Below are positions 17,954-27,320 of a stretch of 40,804 nt of DNA, piece after piece. This DNA is from an uncultured Planctomycetota bacterium (GTDB lineage: Bacteria; Planctomycetota; Planctomycetia; Pirellulales; Thermoguttaceae). A program made the position numbers and the translations under genes. Location of the stretch: assembly GCA_900318195.1 (NCBI GenBank), contig ONJR01000115.1:1-40804 (forward strand), in the 5' to 3' direction. The notes beneath the pieces were generated by a model. The model did not search any database and was not told the DNA's origin. It saw only the letters and a list, made by a program, of their open reading frames with translations. Position 1 is the first letter of the stretch. Every line of letters starts with the position of its first letter.

Positions 17954-20900
17954 ATGTCGGACGATCATTCTTTTAACGCGGACGCGGGTTCCACAAGCGC
18001 CTCCTCGCTCGGCGCAAATTTCCCCGAACAAGAGGAACGAATTATTCAACGCTGGCGCGAGCTAAACGTGTACCAAGAGTCCCTCAAGAGACGACGCGAC
18101 TCCAATCGCGGCTCCTTTGTCTTCTACGAAGGTCCGCCGACCGCGAACGGCGTCCCGCACCCCGGGCACTGCCTGACGCGCGCAATTAAAGACCTCTATC
18201 CTCGCTACAAGACGATGAAAGGCTATTTCTGCGAGCGCAAAGCGGGCTGGGACACCCACGGGTTGCCGGTCGAGGTCGAGGTCGGTAAGGAACTTGTCGC
18301 CGCCGGACTCATTTCGGAGAACTCCAAGGAGGAGATCGAGAAATTCGGAATCGAACCCTTTGTTCACCGTTGCATCGAGAACGTTTTCCGGTATACTTCC
18401 CAATGGGAGGAGCTGACGGAACGCATTGGGTTCTGGGTCGATCTGAAGCACGCGTACGTAACTTACCACAAATCGTTCGTTGAAAGCGTGTGGTTCGCGC
18501 TCAAAAACTTCTTTGATCGCGGACTCCTCTATCAGGGGCATAAAATCGTATGGTGGTGGGCGCAGGGCGGCACCGCGCTCTCGTCCGGCGAAGTCGGACA
18601 GGGCTATCGCGAAGTCGGCGATCCGAGCGTCTTCGTAAGGTGCCCGCTCGTCAACGACGGCGACGACCCGAAATTCGCCGACGTCGACCTGCTCGTCTGG
18701 ACGACCACGCCATGGACGCTCGCTAGCAATCAGTTCGTCGCGGTCAATCCGAATCTCGACTACTCGATCATTCGCCTAACCGGCAAAGACGGCGAGGTCG
18801 ATCCCCGCGCGCTCGTCGTCTCCTCCGCGCTCGTCGAGACCGTCGCAGGTAAAACGAAATGCACCGCGCAAGTACTCGCGACCCTCAAAGGAACCGAACT
18901 GCTAGACCAACGCTACGTCCCGCCCTTCGACTGCTACTACAAGACTCTAGGCAACGCGAAAGGCGCGCTTAAAGCCGGCGGAGAAGCATACTGCGCATGG
19001 CGCGTCGTACCCGCTGAATACGTTACTACCGACTCCGGCACCGGACTCGTCCACCAAGCGGGCGCGTTCGGCGAGGACGACTTCGCGTCCCTGCGCGAGC
19101 AGCAGGAGCGGTTCGTCGACGGTCAAGGACCCGACGTCCTATGCGCCGTCGCGCCGAACGGAAAGTTCACCTCCAATTTCCCCGAATTCGAAGGACGCTG
19201 GGTCAAGGAAGCGGACAAGGACATTATTAAGCTCCTCAAAGAGCGCAAACTCCTCTACTTCCAAGAGCAGTATCTCCACGAATACCCGTTCTGCTGGCGC
19301 GCGCCGAACGATCCGCTCATTCAGTATCCGCGCAAAAGCTGGTTCATTAAGACGTCGCAGTTCGTCGACAAACTACTCGCGAACAATGCGGAAATCAACT
19401 GGCGACCTGAACACATTAAAGACGGGCGGTTCGGTAATTTCCTAGCCGGCAACGTCGACTGGGCGCTCTCGCGCGAACGATACTGGGGCACGCCGCTACC
19501 GATCTGGATTTGCGAAGAAACCGGATACCAAGAGGCGATCGGCTCCTACGACGAACTACTCGCGAAACCGGGAGCGACTGGGGTCGAAGTGTGGCAGAGC
19601 GCGCGCGACGCCGCTAAGGCGGAAAAGGGTGAAAAATGGTCTGAAAAGGACGACGAGCTCTGGGAGCACCTCAAAGTGCACAAGCCCTATATCGACGCGA
19701 TTACCTACGACTCCCCGAAAGCGCCGGGCGCTAAAATGCGTCGCGCGCCCGAAGTCATCGACTGCTGGTTCGACTCCGGCTCCATGCCCTTCGCGCAATT
19801 CGGCTACCCTCACCTACCCGGCTCCAAAGAAGCCTTCGAAGCGAACTTCCCCGCCGACTTCATTAGCGAAGCGATCGACCAAACGCGCGGATGGTTCTAC
19901 TCGCAGGTCGCTATTTCAACGCTCCTCTTCGGAGACGCCAAAGACGCGTTTGAATCGAAGTCGTACCCTCACCCGTTCAAAAACTGCATTGTTCTCGGGC
20001 TCATGCTCGCAGAATGGTACGAGAATAACGCGAATAAGACGGATATCCGCCTCACGGAAAAGGAAGCGCTCGAAGATTTCGGCAAGGGCAAGTTCAGTAA
20101 GCGCGTCGGTAAAATGTCGAAATCTCTTAAGAACTACCGCAAGCCGAAGGAGATTTTCGACAAGTACGGCGCCGACGCGCTACGTTGGTACTTCTTCGCG
20201 AATCAAGCGCCGTGGAACTCGATCGTCTACAGCGAGAACGCGATCAAAGACAGTATGCCAGACTTCATGATTCGGCTATGGAACGTCGTTTCATTCTTTA
20301 AAGTGTATCAGGGCATCGACGGGTTCGCGCCGGAAAAGGAACTCGATCTCGACGCCGTACGCGCTGCGGGAGGCATGCTCGATCACGCGACCCTTGCGAC
20401 CGGCAAGACGTTCCGCCCCTACGCGGAGCGCGCGGAACTCGACCGCTGGATTCTAGGCGAGCTGAACGCGACCGCGCAGTTCGTCGACGAGCGACTCGCC
20501 GCGTACGATCATTTCGCCGCGTGCGGTAAATTGCGCGAGTTCGTCGACTCGCTCTCGAACTGGTACGTGCGCCGCAGTCGCGATCGATTCTGGTCGAGCG
20601 AAGCGAACAGCGCGAAATTCGACGCGTATTGGACGCTCTACGAGTCGCTCATTACGCTCGCCAAGCTCATCGCGCCCTTTACGCCCTTTATCGCCGAACG
20701 CATTTGGTTGCAACTCACCGAGCCCTTTGGGAACGCGACGCTCGCAAGCGTACACTGGTGCGATTATCCTAGCGCGAACTTGGACTACTTCGACGCCGCG
20801 CTCTCGCGACGCATGGCGGACGTGCGCGAAATCGTCTCGCTCGGACGCAACGCGCGTATGGGCGCGAAGCTCAAGGTGCGCCAGCCTCTCGCCGGTATCG

Positions 20901-21553
20901 AAGTCGTCTTTAACGACAAGAGCTCCGCCGACGCAATCGCCGACTACGTCGATCTCATTAAAGACGAACTCAACGTCAAAGCGATCAACTTCATTGAACG
21001 CGCGGATCAGTACGTCTCCTACGCAGTAACGCCCGACTTTAAGAAGCTCGGACCGAAACTCGGTCGCGATCTTCCGCTCGTTAAGAAGGCGCTCGGCACG
21101 CTCGACGGCGCCGCCGCGAACGCCGAAATGCTCGCGAACGGCAAATTAACGATTACCGTCGACGACGGCAAAACGTTCGAGCTGACCTCCGACGAAGTAC
21201 TCGTCCGGCTGCTCGCAAAGGACGGTTTCGCCGCCGCGCAGGGCGCCAACTGCGTCGTTGTACTCGCGACCGAGCTAACGCCGGAACTCGTCGCGGAAGG
21301 ACTCGCGCGCGAACTCGTGCGCGTCGTACAGGATCGCCGTAAGGAAATGAACTGCAATTACACCGATCGCATTCTTGTCGGAATTGCGACCGATTCCGAA
21401 CAGATCAACGCCGCCGCAACTGCGTTCGCGGACTACGTCAAGAGCGAAACGCTCGCGCTAGAACTCAAGCTCGGCGCGCTCGAGAACGTCGAGCCGACTA
21501 ACGTTAAAATCGACGGCGCCGACGTCGCGGTCTACGTCAAAGTTCAAGATTAA
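17954..21553 (+). CDS. ileS: Isoleucyl-tRNA synthetase
   Basis: This enzyme charges tRNA-Ile with isoleucine using ATP, and it edits valine. The product is 1199 residues from the ATG at 17954; a TTG three codons upstream is also in frame but less likely. The class I signature is HPGH at 69-72 inside PPTANGVPHPGH, and KMSKS is at 720-724. The editing (CP1) domain carries VWTTTPWTLASN and DSGTGLVHQAGAFGEDD. DWALSRERYWGTPLPIW is near 500-516, and the C-terminal half is the helical anticodon-binding domain. Length, the WALSR form and the absence of a C-terminal Cys4 zinc site suggest the type 2 (eukaryote-like) IleRS, members of which are often insensitive to mupirocin. That last point is inference. 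No strong ribosome site is visible. purN follows 48 bases downstream with its own ribosome site. Confidence 0.97.
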   Translation: MSDDHSFNADAGSTSASSLGANFPEQEERIIQRWRELNVYQESLKRRRDSNRGSFVFYEGPPTANGVPHPGHCLTRAIKDLYPRYKTMKGYFCERKAGWDTHGLPVEVEVGKELVAAGLISENSKEEIEKFGIEPFVHRCIENVFRYTSQWEELTERIGFWVDLKHAYVTYHKSFVESVWFALKNFFDRGLLYQGHKIVWWWAQGGTALSSGEVGQGYREVGDPSVFVRCPLVNDGDDPKFADVDLLVWTTTPWTLASNQFVAVNPNLDYSIIRLTGKDGEVDPRALVVSSALVETVAGKTKCTAQVLATLKGTELLDQRYVPPFDCYYKTLGNAKGALKAGGEAYCAWRVVPAEYVTTDSGTGLVHQAGAFGEDDFASLREQQERFVDGQGPDVLCAVAPNGKFTSNFPEFEGRWVKEADKDIIKLLKERKLLYFQEQYLHEYPFCWRAPNDPLIQYPRKSWFIKTSQFVDKLLANNAEINWRPEHIKDGRFGNFLAGNVDWALSRERYWGTPLPIWICEETGYQEAIGSYDELLAKPGATGVEVWQSARDAAKAEKGEKWSEKDDELWEHLKVHKPYIDAITYDSPKAPGAKMRRAPEVIDCWFDSGSMPFAQFGYPHLPGSKEAFEANFPADFISEAIDQTRGWFYSQVAISTLLFGDAKDAFESKSYPHPFKNCIVLGLMLAEWYENNANKTDIRLTEKEALEDFGKGKFSKRVGKMSKSLKNYRKPKEIFDKYGADALRWYFFANQAPWNSIVYSENAIKDSMPDFMIRLWNVVSFFKVYQGIDGFAPEKELDLDAVRAAGGMLDHATLATGKTFRPYAERAELDRWILGELNATAQFVDERLAAYDHFAACGKLREFVDSLSNWYVRRSRDRFWSSEANSAKFDAYWTLYESLITLAKLIAPFTPFIAERIWLQLTEPFGNATLASVHWCDYPSANLDYFDAALSRRMADVREIVSLGRNARMGAKLKVRQPLAGIEVVFNDKSSADAIADYVDLIKDELNVKAINFIERADQYVSYAVTPDFKKLGPKLGRDLPLVKKALGTLDGAAANAEMLANGKLTITVDDGKTFELTSDEVLVRLLAKDGFAAAQGANCVVVLATELTPELVAEGLARELVRVVQDRRKEMNCNYTDRILVGIATDSEQINAAATAFADYVKSETLALELKLGALENVEPTNVKIDGADVAVYVKVQD

Positions 21554-21601
21554 CCGTCGCGCACGCGACACAATTAGACGCTACGCTATAGGAGAAGCGC
21601 C

Positions 21602-22285
21602 ATGAGTTTACCGATCGTCGTACTGATTTCAGGCACCGGTCGAACGTTGAAGAACCTCATCGATCTCAAAGAGAGGGGCGAATTGGACGTCGACATTAGG
21701 CTCGTCATTTCCAGTTCACAGACCGCGTCCGGAATGCAATACGCGGAACAGGCGAATATTCCGGTCGAAGTCGTGCAGAGCGCCGATTATCAAGATCGCG
21801 CCGCGTTCAGCAAGCAGGTCTTCATGCTATGCAATCAGCGACTGCGCGGCTCGGGATACGTCGTCATGGCGGGATACCTCAGCCTGCTCGACATTCCGGA
21901 AAATTACACCAATCGCGTGCTCAATATCCACCCGTCCCTGATTCCTTCCTTCTGCGGAAAGAACTTCTACGGTCTGCGCGTCCATGAGGAAGCGTTGCGA
22001 CGCGGCGTTAAGATTTCAGGATGCACCGTACACTTCGCTAACAACGAATACGACGCCGGTCCTATCATTCTCCAGAAGGCGGTTCCCGTACTCGAAGACG
22101 ACGATAGTAAGTCGCTGCAAAAGCGCGTCCTGGAAGCGGAATTCGAAGCCTATCCGGAAGCGTTGAGACTACTCGCCGCTAATCGCGTCGAAGTCGTCAA
22201 CACGCCGTACCTCGCCGAGAACCAAGAAGGAACGAACCCAAATGAACCGCGCGTTATTCAGATCGCGCGAATCAAGAAATGTTAG
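21602..22285 (+). CDS. purN: Phosphoribosylglycinamide formyltransferase (PurN)
   Basis: This enzyme transfers a formyl group from 10-formyltetrahydrofolate to GAR, the third step of de novo purine synthesis, in the cytoplasm. The product is 227 residues, slightly longer than the usual 190-220. SGTGRTLKNL at 10-19 is the phosphate-binding loop. The catalytic triad of the family is present as N108 and H110 (NIHPSLIPSF) and D151 (YDAGPIILQ). MAGYLSLL at 89-96 is the usual folate-pocket strand, though the family more often has MAGFMRIL. TAGGAG precedes the ATG by nine bases. It probably shares a transcript with ileS and ends at a good hairpin terminator. No other purine gene is nearby. Confidence 0.95.
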   Translation: MSLPIVVLISGTGRTLKNLIDLKERGELDVDIRLVISSSQTASGMQYAEQANIPVEVVQSADYQDRAAFSKQVFMLCNQRLRGSGYVVMAGYLSLLDIPENYTNRVLNIHPSLIPSFCGKNFYGLRVHEEALRRGVKISGCTVHFANNEYDAGPIILQKAVPVLEDDDSKSLQKRVLEAEFEAYPEALRLLAANRVEVVNTPYLAENQEGTNPNEPRVIQIARIKKC

Positions 22286-22298
22286 TTTGAAACGTCAG

Positions 22299-22335
22299 CC
22301 CGTATGCGTGCGTTACGCTCGCGTGCGGGTTTTCT
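22299..22335 (+). terminator. Rho-independent terminator after purN
   Basis: The arms (CCCGTATGCGTGC / GCTCGCGTGCGGG) pair over 13 positions with two G-U pairs and one mismatch, around a short TTAC-type loop. TTTTCTTT follows at once. It sits 14 bases past the purN stop codon and ends the ileS-purN transcript. Confidence 0.85.
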
Positions 22336-22447
22336 TTGCGCCAGCCCATAACGCCGCTTAACCGAATAGAATTACGGCTCGACGCAAAATTAGCGTTGCG
22401 CGCCGCGCTCGCTAGCTCCTTTTTTTAGTTACTCCACTGGTGTTGTT

Positions 22448-24079
22448 ATGAACCCTGAACTACCTGCCGACGCCATAACGGACGTGGCGCCAAATCTGTT
22501 TCCGCTAATCGCCACCGGCATATTCTTTGTCGCGCTCCTCGCCATAGCGGCGTGGGGAATGACGAAGACGTCGAATACGAACGACTTCTTCTTGGGCGGG
22601 CGCACGCTCGGACCTTGGGTGCTCGCGCTCTCGTACGGCGCGGCGTACTTTAGCGCCGTCGTCTTTATTGGCTTCGCCGGCACGTACGGCTGGCTCGTCT
22701 CGTTCAAATCGATATGGGTCGGCATTATGAACGGACTTGTCGGCAGCTTGCTCGCCTGGCTCGTTCTCGGTCGCGCGACACGCCGGATGACGCGGCGCTT
22801 GAACGCGTCCACGATACCGGAATTCTTCTCCGCGCGCTATGGCTCGTCCGGTATGAAGATCGTCGCCGCCATCATGATCTTCTTCTTTCTACTGCCGTAC
22901 TCCGCGAGCGTCTTCGCCGGACTAACGTACCTCTTTAAGGAAGTCTTTGGCATTTCCATGACGATGGCGCTGACGATCATAACGGCGACGACAGGTATTT
23001 ACCTCATAGTCGGCGGTTACAAAGCGGCGGCGCGTATCGACTTTCTGCAGGGAACGATTATGTTCTTCGGCACGCTGTGCATGGTCGCGTTTGTCCTCAC
23101 CTACTTCGGCGATTTGTTCGGCGGGGTCGACAAGGCGCTCTCGAAGGCGGTCGAAAATTACAATCTACGGCTCACGGGCGAGCTTAGCGCGGTTCAAACG
23201 AACGAATTCAAGCCGATGCCGTCGTGGCTCTTCTGGTCCGTCGTCTTTATGACGTCGATCGCGCCGTGGGGACTGCCGCAGATGGCGCACAAGTATTACG
23301 CGATTAAGAGCGAAGATCAGATCGTTAAGGGCGCGGTCGTCTGCTGCGTCTTCGCGACCCTCGTCGGTTGCGCGGCGTACTTCATCGGCGGGTTCGCGCA
23401 CCTCTTGCCAGAAGACACGCTCGCAAAGACGCTAACCACTGACAAGACGACGATCGACGTCAATATGCTCGTGCCCGTCATGCTCGTGGAAGCGTTGCCG
23501 CAATGGTTCCTCGCTATCGTGCTATTGCTCGTTCTTTCGGCGTCAATGTCGACGCTTTGCGCGCTCGCGCTAACGTCCTCCGCCGCGCTCAGTATCGACC
23601 TCATTAAGGGCTTTGTCGCGCCCAATCGGTCGGAAAAGCAGCATCTTGCCATCTTCAGAATATGCTGCGGGATTTTCATCGTCTTTTCGTTCCTTATTGC
23701 GCTCTTTAGCCCGTCCTGGATCGTCGCGCTCACCGCGCTTAGTTGGGGCGCCATCTGCGGCGGTTTCCTCGCGCCCTATATCTACGGACTCTTCTGGCGC
23801 GGCGTAACGAAAGCCGGCGCGATCGCAGGACTCGCGACCGGACTGCTCGTCTCCAACGGAATCTACTGGTCGCTCTTCTTCGGTAAGAGCCCTGCGATCG
23901 CGAAGAGCTACTCGCCCGCTGTCGCCTCGATCGCCATGGTCGTTCCCTTCCTGGTCGTGCCGATCGTTAGCGCGGTAACGCGCAAGCTCGAACCGGAACG
24001 GATCGCGCTCGCTTTCGGGGACGCAGACGAGGGCGCGCCGTCAACGTCGGACGCAGACGCGGAGTCGTCGAAAGCGTAA
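22448..24079 (+). CDS. Sodium:solute symporter (SSS family)
   Basis: This is an inner-membrane carrier that couples sodium entry to uptake of an organic solute. The product is 543 residues with about 13 hydrophobic segments. Family signs are NDFFLGGRTLGPWVLALSYG near 43-62, STIPEFFSARYG near 119, the IVGGYKAAARIDFLQG segment near 193 that begins one of the conserved central helices, and APWGLPQMAHKYYAI near 276, which corresponds to the Q-P-H region of PutP-type carriers. The last 25 residues are acidic and cytoplasmic. The substrate cannot be told: sugars, sialic acid, proline and other solutes are all carried by this family. The ATG lacks a clear ribosome site. It is a single-gene unit between two strong terminators. 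Confidence 0.92.
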   Translation: MNPELPADAITDVAPNLFPLIATGIFFVALLAIAAWGMTKTSNTNDFFLGGRTLGPWVLALSYGAAYFSAVVFIGFAGTYGWLVSFKSIWVGIMNGLVGSLLAWLVLGRATRRMTRRLNASTIPEFFSARYGSSGMKIVAAIMIFFFLLPYSASVFAGLTYLFKEVFGISMTMALTIITATTGIYLIVGGYKAAARIDFLQGTIMFFGTLCMVAFVLTYFGDLFGGVDKALSKAVENYNLRLTGELSAVQTNEFKPMPSWLFWSVVFMTSIAPWGLPQMAHKYYAIKSEDQIVKGAVVCCVFATLVGCAAYFIGGFAHLLPEDTLAKTLTTDKTTIDVNMLVPVMLVEALPQWFLAIVLLLVLSASMSTLCALALTSSAALSIDLIKGFVAPNRSEKQHLAIFRICCGIFIVFSFLIALFSPSWIVALTALSWGAICGGFLAPYIYGLFWRGVTKAGAIAGLATGLLVSNGIYWSLFFGKSPAIAKSYSPAVASIAMVVPFLVVPIVSAVTRKLEPERIALAFGDADEGAPSTSDADAESSKA

Positions 24080-24112
24080 ATTCGACCGCGTAATTTTGCG
24101 CCGTCTTGCAAT

Positions 24113-24149
24113 AGACCAAGCGTCTCTGGCGGGACGCTTGGTCTTTTTT
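24113..24149 (+). terminator. Rho-independent terminator after the symporter gene
   Basis: Perfect 12-base arms (AGACCAAGCGTC / GACGCTTGGTCT) enclose an 8-base loop and are followed by six T. It begins 33 bases after the stop codon. It is one of the clearest intrinsic terminators in the window. Confidence 0.93.
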
Positions 24150-24203
24150 CGCGGCGTAATGATAAAAAAATCCGATTTTACCCAAAAGAGCGGTGTTTTC
24201 CTC

Positions 24204-24233
24204 TTGCATTTCTAGCGCAGTTTGCAGTATACT
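24204..24233 (+). promoter_or_regulatory. Probable promoter of prc
   Basis: TTGCAT at 24204-24209 and TATACT at 24228-24233 are spaced by 18 bases. A perfect 8-base-arm hairpin (ACGACGCG / CGCGTCGT, 24256-24274) lies just after the expected start site, in a leader of about 170 bases. The remainder of the gap between the symporter and prc shows no gene. Confidence 0.45.
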
Positions 24234-24409
24234 TGACGGACTCCAGCTTCGCATGACGACGCGTAGCGCGTCGTTATTCACAGGACGTGGCGAAAAGGAG
24301 TCGAAAAGAGCGTAACAAAACGCAGCGCTGAGACACTATATAAATTACGTGGTCGCGCGCCGCGCGGCGCTCGCTAGATTTGAATTGGTATGAACGTAAA
24401 GGACGTCGA

Positions 24410-26644
24410 ATGACAACGAATATCCGCGGACACAAACAGCGATTTGGCGCGCTGCTTATCACTTGCTTCCTTCTGCTCTCCGCCTCGGGCCTGGCGTGCA
24501 ACGCGGCCGCGCCGGTCGATTCTTCTACAAGCGAGCCGCTCGCGCAGACACAGCGCGATAAGCAGATTGCGAACTATTTCACGCGCCTACTCGAAATACG
24601 GCACATCTCGCGCCACAAGATCGACGAGACGACTTCAAAGCGCTCTTTCGAGCTCTTCCTCAAAGCGATCGATCCCGCCAAGCTGTACTTTAACCAGCAG
24701 GACGTCGACGAATTCACCGCCGCGTACGGCGACACGATGGCGGCGCAAGCGAAGAGCGGCAATCTGTCCCCCGCGTTCGTTATGTACAATCGTTACCTGC
24801 AACGCGTCGACGAACGATGCGCGATCGCGCAGAAGTTGCTCGAGGAGAACAACTTCGATTTCACCGTCGACGAGGAGTTCCTACGCGATAAAGACGCCGC
24901 CGTGTACCCGCGCTCGCAAGAGGAAGTACTCGATAGAATGCGCAAGCGCGTTAAGTTTGAAATACTCTCACTCGAAGCGGAAAATCGCGATAAGAAGAAG
25001 GACGCCGACGCTAACGCTAACGCCGAGAACAAGAGCGAAACCGAGACCGAGCCAAACGCCGAAGCTACCGACCCGCTCGCTCGACCAGAAGATCCGATCT
25101 CGAAGCTCAAGAGACGATATTCGACCCTGCAGAAGCGTCTGCATCAGACGGAAAACGACGACCTACTCGAAATATACCTCACCGCGATTGGAAACGCGTT
25201 CGATCCACACACGACCTATATGTCCCCGAAGTCGTACGAAAACTTCATGATTCAAATCGGACTCAATCTCGAAGGGATCGGCGCGACGTTGCAATGGGAC
25301 GACGGGTATACGATCGTTAAGCGCATTGTTAAAGGCAGTCCCGCCGAAAAGCAGGGCGAGCTTAAGGTCGAAGACAAGATCGTCGGAGTCGGTCAGGGCG
25401 AAGAAGGTCCGATCGAAGACGTCGTCGATATGAAGCTCACGGACGTCGTTGAGAAGATTCGCGGCAAGGGCGGCACGATCGTGCGACTAGAAGTCGTCTC
25501 GCAAGACGGTAAAAAGAAGATCATCAAGATTCGTCGTGAGAAAGTCGACCTAGAAGACAGCGCGGCGCAAGAGGCGATCTTCGCCATAACCACGAAAGAC
25601 GACGGAAGCTACGAAATCGTCGACGCGACCGAAACGGAAGCGCCCGCCGGATCCTTCAAAGTCGGCGTAATCGATCTGCCGAGCTTCTACCTCGATATGA
25701 AATCGTCCTTGGGCGGCGAAGGACGGAGCGTGAGCGCAGACGTGCGAAGAATCCTACTCGACTTCAATCGCAAGGAAGTCGACGCGTGCGTCGTCGACCT
25801 GCGATACAACGGCGGAGGATCGCTGCCCGAAGCGGTTAAACTCACAGGATTGTTCATCGAAAAGGGCGCCGTTGTCCAGACCTTGCAGCCCGACGTCGGC
25901 GATCATGCGCGCTCGCTAGACGATCCCGACCCGCGCATTATTTGGTCCAAGCCGCTCGTCGTCATGACAAGTCGACTGAGCGCGAGCGCGAGCGAAATCT
26001 TCGCCGGCGCTATTAAGGACTATCGCCGAGGACTAATCGTCGGGGACGAAACGACGCACGGCAAAGGGTCCGTGCAGAGCATGATGGAACTCGCCGACGT
26101 TATTTTTAACGCGATTCCTATGTTGCGCCGCAATACGTCGAACCTCGGCGCCGCTAAGCTCACGATCCAGGGCTTCTACCTACCGAGCGGTAATTCTCCG
26201 CAACTACAGGGCGTGCGTTCCGACGTCGTTCTACCGCAGTTCACGAGCGCGCTGGAAGATATTGCGGAATCGGATCTCGATTATCCGCTAAGTTTTGCGA
26301 AGATTTCGCCGTCCGTATACCCGGTCTTCGATTACGTAACCGCGCCGATCGTCGACGCTGTGAACGCGAAGTCGCAAGCTCGGGTCGCGAACTCGAAAGA
26401 GTTCCAAGAGGAACTCGATAAAATTAACGTCTATAAGGAGATGCGCGCGCGTAAGGCGACCCCGCTGAAGCGCGAAAAGTACTTCGAAGAACTCGATAAA
26501 CTCAATGCGAATAAGGAAGAAACCGATCGCATGGAAGAAATCGTCAACGGCGACGCCGGCGTTAAGCGCGACTACTACCTCGACGAAGTCATCTATCTAT
26601 CGAAAGATTACGTCGACGCAATTAAGACAAGCCAAGCGCTCTAA
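24410..26644 (+). CDS. prc: Tail-specific (C-terminal processing) protease Prc
   Basis: This is a periplasmic serine protease of family S41 that degrades or trims proteins from their C-terminal end. The product is 744 residues from the ATG at 24410, which has AAAGGA seven bases upstream; a TTG ten codons earlier is in frame but unlikely. A signal peptide (FGALLITCFLLLSASGLACN) starts the protein; the Cys at its end is not in a standard lipobox. The order is: helical N-terminal domain; an acidic low-complexity linker (about 200-230); PDZ (about 283-370, LNLEGIGATLQW to LEVV); and the S41 core with VVDLRYNGGGSLPEA. The Ser-Lys dyad is S526 (in RLSASASE) and K552 (in HGKGSVQ). The C-terminal DUF3340-type helical region has KREKYFEELDKLN. 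The length is slightly above E. coli Prc. Confidence 0.93.
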   Translation: MTTNIRGHKQRFGALLITCFLLLSASGLACNAAAPVDSSTSEPLAQTQRDKQIANYFTRLLEIRHISRHKIDETTSKRSFELFLKAIDPAKLYFNQQDVDEFTAAYGDTMAAQAKSGNLSPAFVMYNRYLQRVDERCAIAQKLLEENNFDFTVDEEFLRDKDAAVYPRSQEEVLDRMRKRVKFEILSLEAENRDKKKDADANANAENKSETETEPNAEATDPLARPEDPISKLKRRYSTLQKRLHQTENDDLLEIYLTAIGNAFDPHTTYMSPKSYENFMIQIGLNLEGIGATLQWDDGYTIVKRIVKGSPAEKQGELKVEDKIVGVGQGEEGPIEDVVDMKLTDVVEKIRGKGGTIVRLEVVSQDGKKKIIKIRREKVDLEDSAAQEAIFAITTKDDGSYEIVDATETEAPAGSFKVGVIDLPSFYLDMKSSLGGEGRSVSADVRRILLDFNRKEVDACVVDLRYNGGGSLPEAVKLTGLFIEKGAVVQTLQPDVGDHARSLDDPDPRIIWSKPLVVMTSRLSASASEIFAGAIKDYRRGLIVGDETTHGKGSVQSMMELADVIFNAIPMLRRNTSNLGAAKLTIQGFYLPSGNSPQLQGVRSDVVLPQFTSALEDIAESDLDYPLSFAKISPSVYPVFDYVTAPIVDAVNAKSQARVANSKEFQEELDKINVYKEMRARKATPLKREKYFEELDKLNANKEETDRMEEIVNGDAGVKRDYYLDEVIYLSKDYVDAIKTSQAL

Positions 26645-26669
26645 CGCGCGTTGCGTTTAGAGTTGAACT

Positions 26670-26710
26670 AGGAGCCGCGCGTCTCGTGCGCACGGCTCCT
26701 TGCGTTATTT
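26670..26710 (+). terminator. Likely terminator after prc
   Basis: The arms AGGAGCCGCGCG and CGCACGGCTCCT pair over 12 positions with one mismatch, followed by TGCGTTATTTC, a poor T-run. It starts 25 bases after the prc stop codon. The hairpin is strong but the tail is weak, so some read-through into the next gene is possible. Confidence 0.6.
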
Positions 26711-26738
26711 CAAGAGAACAAACTGGAATTATACTTAC

Positions 26739-27275
26739 ATGACTTTTGCTATTGAACTTAAGGAACCGACGTTACGGTTTAACGCTATGCATTTCGTCGG
26801 GTTTCAAACTCGCGCGGAAAACGGCGAACTCATGCATTGCGGAGAATCGTTGCACGGGCATGATTTTCGGGTCGAAGCGCGGGTCGACGCGTCGCTCGAC
26901 GAGGACGGGTACGTTGTTGACTTCATAGCGGCGCGCGCGGCGCTGGAACGCGCGCTGTCGCACTGGAACGGACGCGTCTTGCTCGCGCGGGACGCGAAGT
27001 GCGCGACCTATTTCGAATGCGCGGACCAAGTTGAAATAGCAATCTCGACGGTCGGCGGCACACCTGAATGCTGGCGCGTTCCGCAACGCGCCGTTCGATT
27101 TCTCAACGCGGTCAACGCGACCGCCGAAATCATCGCGTCCGAAATTCTCAACGAATGGCTTTCCGAACTACCGCTCGAACGAATCTCAAACGTAGAACTA
27201 CGCTTAGAAGAAGCGCCGTACGACTACGCCGTCGCGAATTATAACGTCGCGCGCGATTCACGCGAAACGAAATAA
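26739..27275 (+). CDS. 6-pyruvoyl-tetrahydropterin synthase/QueD-family protein
   Basis: The product is 178 residues from the ATG at 26739; a TTG at 26700 is in frame but overlaps the preceding hairpin. It belongs to the zinc-dependent PTPS/6-carboxytetrahydropterin synthase family, which acts on dihydroneopterin triphosphate in pterin or queuosine/7-deazaguanine synthesis. Zinc-ligand histidines are H18 (AMHF) and H39/H41 (SLHGHDF), with the catalytic Cys at C34 (LMHCGES) and the substrate-binding Glu in LRLEEAPYDYA near the C-terminus. At 178 residues it is longer than bacterial QueD (about 120), with an insert around 75-110. No queC, queE or folE is next to it, so I do not choose between QueD and a PTPS paralogue. 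The ribosome site is weak. Confidence 0.85.
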   Translation: MTFAIELKEPTLRFNAMHFVGFQTRAENGELMHCGESLHGHDFRVEARVDASLDEDGYVVDFIAARAALERALSHWNGRVLLARDAKCATYFECADQVEIAISTVGGTPECWRVPQRAVRFLNAVNATAEIIASEILNEWLSELPLERISNVELRLEEAPYDYAVANYNVARDSRETK

Positions 27276-27304
27276 GTTCTAAGAAAGCGTTAAACAATCC
27301 GTTA

Positions 27305-27310
27305 TAAAAT
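27305..27310 (+). promoter_or_regulatory. Possible -10 box very close to the UvrA-like start codon
   Basis: TAAAAT (or the overlapping TATAAA at 27303) ends about ten bases before the ATG at 27321. If used, transcription would start within a few bases of the start codon. No Shine-Dalgarno sequence is present, so the message may be leaderless or nearly so. The -35 region is unclear. Confidence 0.3.
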
Positions 27311-27320
27311 AATCGCCGAC

